A stretch of 64,000 nucleotides of DNA from Alnus glutinosa. Its lineage: Eukaryota > Streptophyta > Magnoliopsida > Fagales > Betulaceae. Made by a program: the position numbers and the translations under genes. The notes beneath the pieces were generated by a model. That model searched no databases and had not been told where the DNA came from. It was given only the letters and a program-made list of their open reading frames with translations. Positions 32,054 through 43,355 of this stretch are shown in pieces; the first letter of the stretch is position 1; every line of letters starts with the position of its first letter. The DNA lies in contig NC_084897.1 of the NCBI RefSeq assembly GCF_958979055.1, positions 24,269,628-24,333,627 of the forward strand, written 5' to 3'.

Positions 32054-34902
32054 CTACAAATCTGAAGGGCGTCCCTGCGAATGAGGAGGTACCGTCCCAG
32101 GCGTGTTCTCGCCAACCGGCGATTGCTGCGCAAGGAATGGTGTAGCGGGCGAAGGTGTAGCGACAATGGAATGCTGGGTCAGCCGTCGTCCAACAGGCGA
32201 CAACGTACCAACCGTTGTCGAATTACCTGCAAATCATATATACAATTAAAGTATATAATATTACTTGCAAAATTAACGGGGTAATTAAAACAAATTGAAA
32301 TTAATTTTGTCCTACACACAGTATAAATCATACCTGCAGATGCACTACTAACAGACGACGTACTACCTACGTGTGCAGGTGAAGGCGTACCAAGACATGG
32401 TGCTGATGCTCCCATGGAGGACATGAAGACCTCAACCTGTCGCAGGCGCTGCTCCAACAGGTCATTCCTCGCTCGCTCAGCCTGTAGCTCCGCTTGCATC
32501 TCTTCCATCTTCCGAGTGTGTTCGGCCCAATCCCGAGACGTGCCCTGAGATGGTCCCCCTTGTGACCGAGGCCTATATGAGAAACATGTCCCCCGAACAG
32601 GTGTGACGTTCGGCCCAACCTGCCGAACCCTCCCTGCATACTCAGGCCTCCCAACCGCCTGTTCGTAAGCGTCGTTCGGTGCGCAACGCACCGTGTCTGC
32701 GGAGACGCTTTGCGTGGCGGCTGGATCACTGGATAAACTCTGCATCATCCTCTCCTGTACGTCGTCAACATGAAAAAGTCATATATTGAATAATGACAAA
32801 TCACACATAATTTTAAAAATAATAGTAAATTAAATCAGTAGCATACGCATAGGACCCGTGTACGTTCGTTCACGTGAGTGCCGTCCTTCCTTGTGTGGGT
32901 CTTCACGAACGACGCGGCGCGAGTGGGGGGTGTGCCAGATGTACATGTCTGTCGTCATGCAGTTGACATATATAAGAAACAGATAGCGATAAAAATAGTA
33001 TAAATAAAAATAAAAACAATTATCAACAAATATATATAACATAAACATATATATTTTCATACCTCCTCGTGATTAAATCTGGCATAACTTTTAGATCCCG
33101 TACAATGAGGAAGGTCATTCTGCTCGCGCAGCCTCTTCATCCGTTCAGAGGTTGCCTACGCATTTAACATGAAAATAAAAATGTAAGCATTGACACACTT
33201 AAATTAAAACTAAAATTAAATAAACTGTTATTAAAAAACCACAACATTTTCTTGGCCTACATACGATTTTTTGCTCACGGCACCAATCTCTCAGCAGGAA
33301 CTCTACATCTTCTGCGTCATAGTTGCCAAAAAAATTGTCCGGCATTCTCGCACGGATACTCTCGGGCGTGTCACCGTCTCTAATACGTAGTTTGGTTTTG
33401 AACCTCGACTTCCACGAGCGGTGCTTACGGCCAATATCACATAAAGCCTCCTGTTGTGCCCTGCGCGCGTCTACTGATACAGGTACATAGAACTCCTCCT
33501 GCACATTCAACACATTTTTATAGGTTTAAAAACTTCAAGAAATACATTAATCTCAAGTTTAATTCAAATAAATAATTAAATTATATTCATAGACATACCA
33601 TCAGCGCGTCCCACATTGCCTGCTTAATCTGCCTATTTACCTTCGCCCATTCGTCCCGCATGTGTATGTAGGACCCACTCCTGATCAGCTTGCCCTCAGC
33701 CCGCCGAAATCGACTGCAGGCCCGTCCTACAGGTTGTATAGCAGCATTGTACTGCAATACAACCTTCTTACCCCTCGGGAGGACCCAGTTTCTCGCTGGG
33801 TCGTCAATCACCTCATAATAAATGGTCCCGTCTGGGTTGTACCCTAATGAAAGAAATATTCAACATTAATGTTAAATATTTAATCATAAGATTAAAGAAC
33901 ATATATATATATATATATAAAAACAATTTCTAATCAAATATTTATTTATTTAAAAACCAAAAAAAAAAAAAAAAATTTGGTAAGAGAATCTGAGTTTTAA
34001 GGATGTCTAAATATGTACTTACCCATCAACCGAATCTGCTCAATCCATATGTCCTGGGTCGCTGGGTCGCCCGCAACCTCCTCACCAACCCCTCCGGCTT
34101 GTGGATCCTGCTGATCATCATCTGAATCCATATCCTGGGGACTACCGGGGGCCAACTGATCGGTACCCAACATCGCAACGTCCTCCTCATGGGTACTCTG
34201 GCTCCCCCCCACATCTGGCATCTGACTCTCACCGGAAAGTGGCATCTGACTCTCACCGGAAAGTGGCACCTGGCTCTCACCAGATAAAGGCATCTGGCTC
34301 TCTACATGCCCCGGGCCCTGACTCGCCCCCGATGCTGGCATCCGTCTCGGCCCCGGGCCCTGACTCGCCCCCGATGCTGGCATCCGTCTCGGCCCCGGGC
34401 CCTGACTCGCCCCCGATGCTGGCATCTGTCTCGGCCCCAAAATCTGGCCAGGCATCGCCGCCTGTGCCGGTATCTGTCCCAACCCCATAGCCGACATCTG
34501 CATCTCCCCGGTCTGTGACAGTGGAAATCCACCATCCTGCGTCTCACTATCAGGGTTACACGTCATAGGTCCACTATACGTATACGGAAAGTACGGCGCA
34601 TAACCCTGTGACCCCATCCCCTCTCGCAGCCACCATCGATATGCGTTACCCGGTTGGGTGAACCCTATCTGAGATAATGTCGGCAGCTCCGACAATGGAG
34701 AGCTGCAAGGTCCACCTGTGCTGCTCTGTCCGTGATCTGACGTGGGCACGACCACCGTACCCGGAAACAATGGTCTATAAGGCCCGTCTGGGTGGTGTGG
34801 TCACGCTGCAGAATACAATGCCGTCGAAACAGTGGGCGTGGTCATGGGGGGCACGGGTGGGCTAGGTGCCCGATACGCATAATGAGGGGGTCTCTGGTCC
34901 AT
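32054..34902 (-). pseudogene. CACTA second protein, TNPA/Transposase_24-like, premature stop
   Basis: On the minus strand an ATG at 34902-34900 opens exon 1 (34902-34023), with an in-frame TGA at 34803-34801. Further exons with GT-AG borders are about 33843-33599 ([29 protein letters not shown]), 33498-33265 ([12 protein letters not shown]), 33155-33064 ([25 protein letters not shown]), one near 32940-32850, 32748-32340 (coiled coil rich in E, R and Q) and a final exon ending in TAG at 32056-32054. The WD.LM and [11 protein letters not shown] motifs fit the plant Transposase_24 (Ptta/En/Spm) family, which binds the subterminal repeats. Exon 1 is proline/glutamine/serine rich with in-frame minisatellites. 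Minor exon borders are approximate. Confidence 0.7.
34219..34437 (-). repeat. Two coding minisatellites in exon 1 of the TNPA-like gene
   Basis: Three near-identical 42-bp units (about 34309-34437) encode [18 protein letters not shown] repeats, and three 24-bp units (34219-34290) encode [12 protein letters not shown] repeats. Unit lengths are multiples of three, so the frame is kept. Confidence 0.85.
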
Positions 34903-35099
34903 CAATACCAGCGAACAAATGCAGACAAATTAATTAGAATATGTTTTTTTAATATATTTTTAATGAACATACTAAAGAACAACGAAATTTATACAATTAA
35001 TAAAAATTTGTATTGAGTACAAGCGAATTGTACAAACAATATATATATCAGTCAAGTGTATTGAGTTCAAGCTAATTATACTCACAACAAATACATCAA

Positions 35100-38000
35100 T
35101 CATTGTATCACGGGAGCTTCAATAGGATCTATGTTGGGCCTGTCGTACTCGAATTCGTCATTCGTATCTGGTAGGTCAGCAGTGGCTAGTACGAGCGGTA
35201 CGCACTCATGGTAGGTTGTACCATCCTCATTACTCCCATCCCCCTGTCCAACGTCGTACACGTTGCGCGGTTTGGTCCTAACCGCACAAACCCAATTTGG
35301 GTTCCTTCCATCTTCTACGTAGAATACTTGATCCACCTGAGATGTAAGCACGTACGGCTCGTCCTGAATCTGTTCTCCCCTGTGGATGAGGTGATTGAAG
35401 TTGACAAACACTAGGCCATACTCGTCTATTGTGAATCCTCTGTCCATTGTGGGGTTTGCCCAATTGCACTTAAATAGGACGTACGTAGTCCTGTCATAGT
35501 ACTCGACCTCAAATATATCGGTTAACTGTCCGTAGTACGTTTCGCCTTCAACGGTAGGAACACAGATGCCGCTATTCTGAGTCCTCCTTCCCACATCATG
35601 AGCAAGCGTGCGAAATAATTTTCCATTTACCACGTACCTGTTGTACTTCACCGCTGTCTCCTTTAGCCCTCTACAACGCATAAGCAACTTGTGGCCCAAT
35701 TCCTCCCTACGTTGATCGTCCAGGCCATCGACCTATGTTTTAATTACAAATAGTAAACATCACATTGGGTTATAATCCTGAACCCGCATAAATTTATCCA
35801 ATTTAAAATTTACAACTATTTCCTTACATATGCACGGTACCATTCGCAGAACTGCTCATGATGTTGTGCTTCAATAAGAGCCTCCGTAATGCGACCCCTA
35901 GTGCATGATCGCCTAAGCGCGTCTTTGTGCATCCTACATTCAGCGTATACAATTATGTAATAATTGTTATTAATACTTTTACTCGAATTCTGCTAAATAT
36001 AAGGTTAGGACTACTTACGTCCGCAAATTGTGAAACTCTTCAAAGTTGAACACAATATAACGATGAATCTGGTGCATTATCAACCGGTTCATGGTAACAC
36101 GCGTGCCCGCTCCTTTGGATCCATCAGGATTCCTCTGAGGTCTGTTGTGGAATGTTGGTGCGTTATTCAGATACCTTGAACAGAACGTTACCAGCTCGGT
36201 CGCTATGTACCCCTCCGCAATGCACCCCTCAGGAGCTGCTTTATTGTGCACATTATTTTTGAAATTCCCCAGACTCCTGGTTTAAACACATACACGACAA
36301 TTTAATTGTCGTCAATTAGGATTACAATTAAATAAAAATATTTATTTACATATTACGCCGAATTTTACCTCTCTGCCGGGTACATCCATCTATACTGCAC
36401 GGGTCCGCCCAGTCTACACTCGCGCACAAGATGCACGACCAAGTGGACCATGCTGGTAAAAAACCCTGGAGGGAATATCTGTTCTAGCTTGCACAAAGTG
36501 ATACAGACGTCACCCTGCAGTCGGTCCATATCTTCTTGTGATAGCTTTGTTGAGCATATGCCTCTAAAAAATGCAGAAATCTCCACAAGAGGTCTAACCA
36601 CTTTATCAGGCAATGACTTACGCAGTGCAATTGGAAGAAGCTGTTGCATCAGTATGTGGCTATCATGGCTCTTCAAGCCGGAAATTGTACGGTCCTTGAG
36701 CCGAACACATCGTGAAATGTTCGAAGCGTATCCATCCGGGACCCTAACATTTCAAAGAACCTTCAGAAAATTTTCTTTGTCCTCTCTAGACATTGTGTGA
36801 CAGGCAGCGGGAATATACGTTTTACCGTTGGCGGCCGTGAACGGATGCAACTTAGGTCTCAACCCCATTTCCTGCAAGTCCAGCCGAGCTGCCAAGTTGT
36901 CCTTCGTTTTCCCTTTTATATCCAAAATAGTGCCAAGTATATTGTCCATGACATCTTTATCTATATGCATAACATCAAGATTGTGCCGAAGCAAATTGTC
37001 TTTCCAATACGGCAATCTGAAAAATATACTTTTCTTCTTCCATATAACATCGGAACTCCCTGCACCCTTCTTCCGCTTCTTCCATTTCTTCTTCTTACCC
37101 GCTGTCTCATCCCCAAACGCAACTCCGTCCAACTGTTAGAGAACCTCGTCTCCGCATGGCACAATCGGCGCGCTGTCAAATTCTTCAGTACCGTCAAATG
37201 TCCGCCTGTTTAGCCGCCACAGATGTTCTGGCGGTAGGTATCTCCTGTGCCCCATAGAGCAAAATTTGCATCCGTTCTTTAAGCGTATAGAACGCGTCGA
37301 TTGCATACAGAAAGGGCATGCCTTCGCACCCCTGTTAGGCCAACCAGATAAATCTGCATACGCTGGCAAGTCGTTTATCGTCCACATCAACTGGGATCGC
37401 ATAATAAAATTTTCCTTCTTTGAAGCATCGAATGTTCGTACCCCTACATTCCACAGTTCCAGCAACTCATCAATCAATGGCTGAAGGTAAACATCAATAT
37501 CCATACCTGGTGAGCTCGGTCCAGGGATAACCAGGGAAAGGATGAAGGACGACTGTTTCATGCACATCCAAGGTGGCAAATTGTACGGCACAAGCATTAC
37601 GGGCCATGTGCTGTGGGATGTGCTCATGTTCCCAAATGGATTAAATCCATCTGCTGTCAAACCAAGCCGAACGTTCCTACTCTCTGCCATAAAATCTGGA
37701 TGTAAAATGTCAAACGATCTCCATGACTCACCGTCGGCCGGGTGCCTCAATACGCCATCCCTAGTGCGGCCTTCTGCATGTCATCTCATATAGGGCGCAG
37801 TATGCTCAGACATGAATAACCTCTGCAACCGTGGGATGAGTGGAAACCACCTCAAGATCTTCACCGGGCGTTTTTTCCTCGCTGATATGATCTCACCATC
37901 ATCATCTACATGTGTATCAGCCCTCCACTTAGACTCTCCACATACGGTACATGAATCTAATTCTTTATTGTCTTTCCAGAATAACATACAGTCATTACGG

Positions 38001-38716
38001 CACGCTGGAATCTTCTCATACCCCAGACCCATGCCACTTAGGAACTTTTTGGCCTCATACGTGTTATCTGGCAATGCCTCATCGCAATGAGGCAACAACT
38101 GATTGATAAATTCGAGAATGTCTGAAAAAATCTTGTTACTAATACCTCCAACGCACTTCAAATTGTACATGTGTACAGTAGCACTCAATTTACTATGCTT
38201 TGTACCAGGGTGAAGGGGCTTCTCGGCGGTCTTTAACAGCTCTTGGTACTTCAATGCGTCCCCGCAAAAGGTATCTTCGTCAACTTGTTGCGGAAGACTA
38301 CTGACGGCTTCAGGAACATCGTGCACGCCGAAGGCGTCACGCAACATGGCGTGCATGTCATCATCCTGTTCCCCGGCGACACCCTCCTGTTCTGTGACTT
38401 CACCATGTTCAGTGCTACAAGTAACGGTCTCTGTTCCACTGTGATAACTCGAACACTGACCAGGAATAGCGGACCCAGTCGTAGTCTCACCGTGCATATA
38501 CCACAAATTGTATCCCGGATTCATCCCCCTACCTCCAGTCAGGTGGGCAAGAACGTAATCTGGAGTGTGACGCTGGTTATTTCGACAATACTTGCATGGG
38601 CAGTAAATTTTTCCATCGACGGCCGTACAGTTACTAACGGCAAATGCCACAAACGCCCTACACCCATCGTTATACCCTGTCGTACCCCTAGGTGCTGACA
38701 TCCAAGACTTGTCCAT
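35100..38716 (-). pseudogene. TNP2: CACTA TNP2-type transposase with three premature stops
   Basis: Likely start ATG 38716 (MDKSWMSAPRGT). Exon 1 runs 38716-36369 and holds the transposase-associated domain (CPCKYCRNN ... HLTGGRGMNPGYNLWYMHGE), the TNP2/Transposase_21 catalytic region (LLELWNVGVRTFDA; DLSGWPNRGAKACPFC; HNLDVMHIDKDVMDN) and the start of DUF4218 (LMQQLLPIALRKSLP; FPPGFFTSMVHLVVHL). Further exons: 36276-36019, 35933-35828 and 35732-35100; the last carries DUF4216 (VLFKCNW ... YGLVFVNFNHLIH) and ends in a stop at 35100. All introns have GT-AG borders. Exon 1 stays in one frame but has in-frame stops at 37783-37781 (TGA), 37138-37136 (TAA) and 36754-36752 (TGA). With no frameshift seen in exon 1, inactivation looks recent. 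Confidence 0.85.
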
Positions 38717-38789
38717 ATTTCTCTGTACAGGGTTAAGAGGACAAGACAAGACAAATCATAAGTCTTACAGTATAAAGTGTAAGTGTTTT

Positions 38790-41640
38790 TATTTTTTTTA
38801 TTTTTTTTAAAGGGTTTAGGGTTAGGGTTTGTTAGGGTTTAGGGTTAGGTTTTCTTTTTTTCTTTAAAAGTGTAGGATTTTGTTTTTTTTTTTCCTTAAG
38901 GGTTTAGTGTTAGGGTTTATGGTTGTTTTTTTTTTTTTTTTTTTTTTTTATAAGGGTTTGTTATGGTTAATGGTTTAGGGTTTTTATTTAGAAAGTGTAG
39001 GAAATTTTTTTTTTTTTTTTTAAGGATCTAGGAATAGGGTTTAGGGTTTGGGTATTTTTTTTAGAAAGTGTAGGATATTTTTTTTTTTTTTTGTTTTTGG
39101 GTTAGGGTATTTTTTTTAAGAAAGTGTAGGATATATTTTTTTTAGGGTTTAAGGTTTAGGGTTAGGGTTTTTTTTTATAAAGTGTAGGGTTTTAGGATTT
39201 AGGGTTTGTTAGGGTTTAGGGTTTAGAGTTTAGGGTTAGGGTTTGTTAGGGTCTAGGGTTAGGGTTTAGGGTTTTAGGTTTTTTTTTTTTTTTTTTAGGG
39301 TTTAGGGTTTGGTACGGTTTAGGGTTTAGGGTTAAGAGTTTTTTTTTAGAAAGTGTAGGAAGTTTTTATTTTTTTTAAAGGGTTTAGGGTTTTATTTTAT
39401 TCTTTTTATAAGAGTTTAGGGTTTGTTAGGGTTTAGGGTTTAGGGTTTTAGGATTTAGGGTTTGTTAGGATTTATGGTTTAGGGTTTAGGGTTTAGGGTT
39501 TAGGGTTAGGGTTTGTTAGGGTTTAGGGTTTAGGGTTTAGGGTTAGGGTTTGTTAGGGTCTAGGGTATAGGGTTAGGGTTTAGGGTTTTAGGTTTATTTT
39601 TTTTAAAAGCGATTAGGGTTTATGGTTTAGGGTTAGGGTTTAGGGTTGTAGGTTTTTTTTTTTTTTTAAGCGATTAGGGTTTATGGTTTAGGGTTATGGT
39701 TTGTTAGTGTCTAGGGTATAGGGTTAGGGTTTAGGGTTTTAGGTTTTTTTTTTTTTAAGCGATTAGGGTTTAGGGTATAGGGTTATAGGTTTTTCTTTTT
39801 TAAAGCGATTAGGGTTTATGGTTTAGGGTTATGGTTTGTTAGTGTCTAGGGTATAGGGTTAGGGTTTAGGGTTTTAGGTTTTTTTTTTTTTTACGCGATT
39901 AGGGTTTAGGGTATAGGGTTAGGGTTTATGGTTGTAGGTTTTTTTTTTTTTTAAGCGATTAGGGTTTATGGTTTAGGGTTATGGTTTGTTAGTGTCTAGG
40001 GTTAGGGTTTGGGGTTTTAGGTTTTTTTTTTTTTTTTTTTAAGAGTTTAGGGTTTAGGGTTTAGGGTTTGTTACGGTTTAGGGTTTAGGGTTAAGAGTTT
40101 TTTTTTAGAAAGTTTAGGAATTTTTTTTTTTATTTACAAAGTGTAGGAATTTTTTTTTTTATTTAGAAAGTGTAGGAATTTTTTTTTTTTTTTTTAAAGG
40201 ATCTAGGATTAGGGTTTAGGGTTTTAGTTTCTTAGGGTTTAGGGTTTAAGGTTAGGATTTTTGTTTTTAGTGTTAGGGTTTCTTTTTTTATAAAGTGTAG
40301 GATATTTTTTTTTTAGGGTTTAGGGTTTGTTAGGGTTTAGGGTTTAGGCTTTAAGGTTTAGGGTTAGGGTTTGAAAGTGTAGGATTTTTTTCTTTTAGGG
40401 TTCGTTATGGTTTATGGTTAGGGTTTTTATTTAGAAAGTGTAGGATTTGTTTTTTTTTTTTTTTTAAAGGATCTAGGATTAGGGTTTAGGGTTTAGGGTT
40501 TTAGTTTCTTAGGGTTTAGGGTTTAGGGTTTAAGGTTAGGATTTTTGTTTTTAGTGTTAGGGTTTCTTTTTTTAGAAAGTGTAGGATATTTTTTTTTAGG
40601 GTTTAGGGTTTGTTAGGGTTTAGGGTTTAGGCTTTAAGGTTTAGGGTTAGGGTTTGAAAGTGTAGGATTTTTTTTTTTTTTTAGGGTTCGTTATGGTTTA
40701 TGGTTAGGGTATTTATTTAGAAAGTGTAGGATTTGTTTTTTTTTTTTTTTGTAAAGGATCTAGGATTAGGGTTTAAGGTTAGGATTTTTGTTTTTAGTGT
40801 TAGGGTTTCTTTTTTTAGAAAGTGTAAGATAATTTTTTTTTAAGGTTTAGGGTTTAGGGTTTGTTAGGGTTTAGGGTTTAGGGTTTAAGGTTTAAGGTTT
40901 AGGGTTAGGGTTTTTAGGGTTTGAAAGTGTAGGATGTTTTTTTTAGGGTTTAGGGTTTAGGATTTAGGGTTTAAGGTTTAGGGTTAGGGATTTTTTTTTA
41001 GAAAGTGGAGGATTTTTTTTTTGGAAAAAGGGTTTAGGATTAGGGTTTAGGGTTTTAGTTTTTTTTTTGGAAGTATATGAATTTTTTGTTTTTTTAAGGG
41101 TTTAGGGTTTAGGGTTAGGGTTTTAGTTTTTTCTTAAGGGTTTAGAAGGTTTTAGTTTAGGGTTTTTTCTTGGGTTAGGGTTTTTGTTTTGTTTTAAGAG
41201 TTGAATGTTCTTTTTTTAGAAAACAAAAACAAATATGGGTTTAGGGTGTTTATTTTTTTTTAAAAAAAAGGGTTTATTGTTCCGTGTTTAGAGTTAGGGC
41301 TTAGGGTTTACGGTTATGAATTTAGTGTTTAGGGTTAGGGTGTTAGGGTTTTTTTTTAAAAAAAATGGTTTAGGGTTAGGGTTAGAGTTTTTGTTTTGTT
41401 ATAGGGTTTGGACTTTAGGGTTAGGGTTTTGCTTTTTGTAAAGGGTTTAAGATTTAGGGTTTATGGTTAGGGTGTTAGGGTTTTTTTTTAAAAAAAATGG
41501 TTTAGGGTTAGGGTTAGAGTTTTTGTTTTGTTATATGGTTTGGACTTTAGGGTTACGGTTTTGCTTTTTGTAAAGGGTTTAAGATTTAGGGTTTATGGTT
41601 AGGGTGTTTGTTTTTTTTTAGTGGTTTAGGGTTAAGGAGC
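38790..41640 (+). repeat. Degenerate telomere-like (TTTAGGG)n array upstream of TNP2
   Basis: About 2.85 kb of 'tttagggtttagggttaggg' words with poly-T runs, written TTTAGGG on the + strand, hence AAACCCTAA in the direction of TNP2 transcription. Higher-order units are visible: 'agcgattagggtttatggtttaggg' recurs at about 39610, 39668, 39765, 39807, 39897 and 39957, a 'gtaggatctagg…' type unit at about 40195, 40470 and 40755, and a ~135-bp unit at about 41345 and 41480. It begins less than 100 bp before the TNP2 start. Confidence 0.9.
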
Positions 41641-42239
41641 TTGGTTTTTTGGTTTTTTTAAGGGTTTTTCGTCATAAATTAAATATTTTGGGTCATTTTA
41701 TGTTTCTCAAATTGTTTTTTTAAGAAAATATCAAAAACGAATAGTACAATATACTTGTTTCAATTTTAGTTTAAACAATTCCATAATTATATTTTTAAAA
41801 AGTGATTTTCTATATGTGGATCATTTTGTTGAGTCATTTTGTCAGATTTCGGTTTTATAGAATTCCCAAAAACCAAAATATGATAATTGTCGAAAATTAT
41901 AATAACAACACAAATTTGTAAATGGTAAAATATATCACCAAAAAACATACAACTGTACGCATGCATATTTTCCATGCATAATAACCAACCACAGAAAAAT
42001 CAAAAAAATGATACAACAATATATAATAATACTGCAATGATAAACAATTAAGAAAAATATATAAATAAATACAGTGAAATATTTGAAATTTATTATAGCC
42101 AAAAAATGTAGGAAACAAATTTTGAAAATTACTCACAATCTTGTACTCTGTGATGTAATATACTACTGATTGTTGTATTTTTTGTACCTGCATTTTTTGG
42201 GAAGAACAAATTAATACTATAGCAAAAATAAAAAACACA
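41641..42239. other. AT-rich spacer in the CACTA element, no gene
   Basis: Plain AT-rich sequence between the telomere-like array and the GA tract. No coding sequence or repeat stands out. Confidence 0.5.
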
Positions 42240-42437
42240 AAATTACAAAAAACTAATAAAAAAATAATCACGTAGAGATACAGAGAGAGAGGGAGGCAGA
42301 GAGAGATAGAGGCAGAGAGAGATAGGGAGAGAGAGAGAGAGAGAGAGACATAGAGATACAGAGAGAGAGAAGAGAGAGATAGGGAGAGAGCGATAGAGGG
42401 AGAGAGAGAGTACACTGAGAGAGGCAGAGAGATACAC

Positions 42438-42482
<45 letters not shown>

Positions 42483-42698
42483 TAGAGAGGAAGAGGGAGA
42501 TAGAGAGAGAGGTAGACAGAGAGAGAAAGAGATAGAGAGGAAGAGAGAGATAGAGAGAGAGAGGGAGAGACGGAGCGACATATTAGAGAGAGAGAGACCG
42601 AGAGGACGAGAGGTGGAGAGAGGGCGTCTCACCGGCGGGAAGGGCGGATCGCGGTGGCCGGGAGCTGTCCGGTGCGGCTGTATGTGTCGACGGAGAGG

Positions 42699-42737
<39 letters not shown>

Positions 42738-42740
42738 TGT
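42240..42740. repeat. (GA)n-rich purine tract of about 500 bp
   Basis: Nearly all purine on the + strand from about 42275 to 42600 and again 42695-42736, made of GAGAGA runs broken by 'tagagag', 'ggcagaga' and 'acagaga' words, with a GC-rich patch at 42600-42690. Long reading frames here are low-complexity artefacts. Confidence 0.9.
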
Positions 42741-42745
42741 GATCA

Positions 42746-42780
42746 GAAATGGGTAGCTTCCAGAGGAAGCTACCCATTTC
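42746..42780. repeat. Perfect 16-bp-arm hairpin next to the GA tract
   Basis: GAAATGGGTAGCTTCC is followed by AGA and its exact inverse complement GGAAGCTACCCATTTC. With one mismatch the arms extend to 20 bp (42742-42784). It could fold in RNA or extrude as a cruciform. Confidence 0.9.
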
Positions 42781-43313
42781 CGATAATATATATATATTTA
42801 ATATATTATTATTTGAATTTTAAAGTTTATATATATATATATATACATATATTTGCACAGCAAGGCCAGGTGGCACGCGGGAGAACTCCCGCGCAGCCGT
42901 CCTGGCCAATGGATTGGGCACGTGTACTGCGTACACGTGTATTTAAATACACGTCCCCAATTGTATTTATTTATTAAAATAATAATATATATGTATTTAT
43001 ATAATTTAACCACATTATTTAACTCCCGCGCAGTACACAGTTGGACACGTGCCCAATTGGGGACGTGTACTACGTACACGTCTCCAAATGTAATTTATAA
43101 ATATTATTTTTATATATTATATATATATATTTAATATATTATATATATTTCATATAAACCCATGCAACCCAGAACGTGTATGCACTGCATGTACTGCATG
43201 TACACATTGCTAAACCCTAAGACCTAAAACTAAAACATAAACTATAAATTAAAACTAAATATAAACCCTAAATTTAAATCATTACACTAAGTATAAGTAT
43301 ATATACTATACTA
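42781..43313. repeat. Inner copy of CACGTG-type repeats and AT-rich sequence
   Basis: Around 42917-42953 and 43044-43086 are paired 'cacgtgta…tacacgtgt' units and 'ggacgtgtac…gtacacgtctcc' units related to the subterminal arrays. 'gcgggagaactcccgc' near 42877 is a short palindrome. No gene is seen. Confidence 0.6.
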
Positions 43314-43355
43314 CCCTAACCCTAACCCTAACCCTAACCCTAACCCTAACCCTAA
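43314..43355. repeat. Perfect 6-bp (CCCTAA)n run
   Basis: About seven uninterrupted CCCTAA units, the 6-bp TTAGGG type rather than the 7-bp TTTAGGG type of most plants, in the opposite orientation to the array at 38790-41640. Confidence 0.95.

Noticed and set aside
38790-41640. A true chromosome end
   Set aside because: The repeats are degenerate, mixed with poly-T, lie within the borders of a transposon and have genes on both sides.
42243-42777. Serine/leucine-repeat proteins on the minus strand
   Set aside because: These are translations of the (GA)n tract and have no support beyond the microsatellite.
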